From: Methanolobus sp. UBA32
Lineage (GTDB): Archaea > Halobacteriota > Methanosarcinia > Methanosarcinales > Methanosarcinaceae
Assembly: GCA_002507205.1 (NCBI GenBank)
Contig: DAZF01000008.1
Coordinates: forward strand, 1-12,837
Reading direction: 5' to 3'
DNA: 12,837 nucleotides
The position numbers were made by a program, and so were the translations under genes. Position 1 is the stretch's first letter, and each line of letters starts with the position of its first letter. The notes below the pieces were generated by a model. The model had not been told where the DNA came from. It saw nothing but the letters and a program-made list of their open reading frames with translations, and did not search any database. Of the stretch, positions 12,730-12,837 are shown one piece after another.

Positions 12730-12837
12730 TCATTTTAGCTGTTTTAGTGCATCTCTACAGGCAGCTACAGCTGGTGCACCGGAAGTTATGAAAATTACAT
12801 CCATTGCTTCCATTATCTCTTCTTTGGTAGCACCGTT
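12730..12837 (-). CDS. Carboxymuconolactone decarboxylase/AhpD-like protein, C-terminal end only
   Basis: The last 35 codons of a gene entering from the right edge. They read [16 protein letters not shown], then [19 protein letters not shown] and TGA. The GATKEEI(M/L)EA-(x)-TSGAPA-ACRDAL pattern is typical of the C-terminal helices of CMD-family proteins, which are often thiol-dependent peroxide-defence proteins (AhpD-like) in methanogens. The catalytic CxxC would lie outside the window, so activity cannot be judged. Its placement upstream of a ferredoxin agrees with a redox role. Confidence 0.75.
   Translation of the reverse strand, partial: NGATKEEIMEAMDVIFITSGAPAVAACRDALKQLK

Overview
The window looks like chromosome of a methylotrophic, Methanosarcinales-type methanogenic archaeon (something like Methanolobus, Methanococcoides, Methanohalophilus or Methanosarcina; genus not determinable by reading). 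The evidence is archaeal TATA promoters with AT-rich leaders, two PEF-CTERM surface proteins, a papain-family protease carrying the lectin-like, PKD, NosD-type beta-helix and PGF-pre-PGF domains typical of that group, an archaeal-type two-cysteine-tail peroxiredoxin and a DPS-like ferritin. There are no rRNA genes, tRNA genes or CRISPR arrays that I can see.

Region 1 (1-2.1 kb) looks like a decaying mobile-element segment. It holds an archaeo-eukaryotic primase of the TOTE-like type whose C-terminus resembles the iron-sulfur domain of the primase large subunit, then a zinc-ribbon gene that is broken by a frameshift and whose first 43 bp are duplicated 206 bp upstream, then a small Cys-rich virus-type protein. 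A 17-19 bp dyad and a 12 bp perfect inverted repeat sit among them.

Region 2 (2.1-3.5 kb) is a purine permease of the AzgA/NCS2 type with its own TATA box and a strong ribosome-binding site. The only start codon that fits is ATA.

Region 3 (3.7-9.4 kb) encodes the cell surface: a 1096-residue secreted multidomain cysteine protease, a lipoprotein fusing a single Cache domain to a cupin, and two divergently transcribed small PEF-CTERM proteins that should be archaeosortase substrates.

Region 4 (9.6-11.3 kb) is a compact oxidative-stress operon: a PerR/Fur-family repressor with a near-perfect palindromic operator over its TATA box, a peroxiredoxin starting one base after it, and a DPS-like ferritin. 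Together they would sense peroxide, reduce it and sequester iron.

Region 5 (11.4-12.8 kb) has an unrecognised two-helix membrane protein, a convergent intergenic stretch with a strong hairpin and four ~20 bp tandem repeats, then, on the minus strand, a single-cluster ferredoxin and the end of a carboxymuconolactone decarboxylase/AhpD-like gene, which again suggests redox defence.
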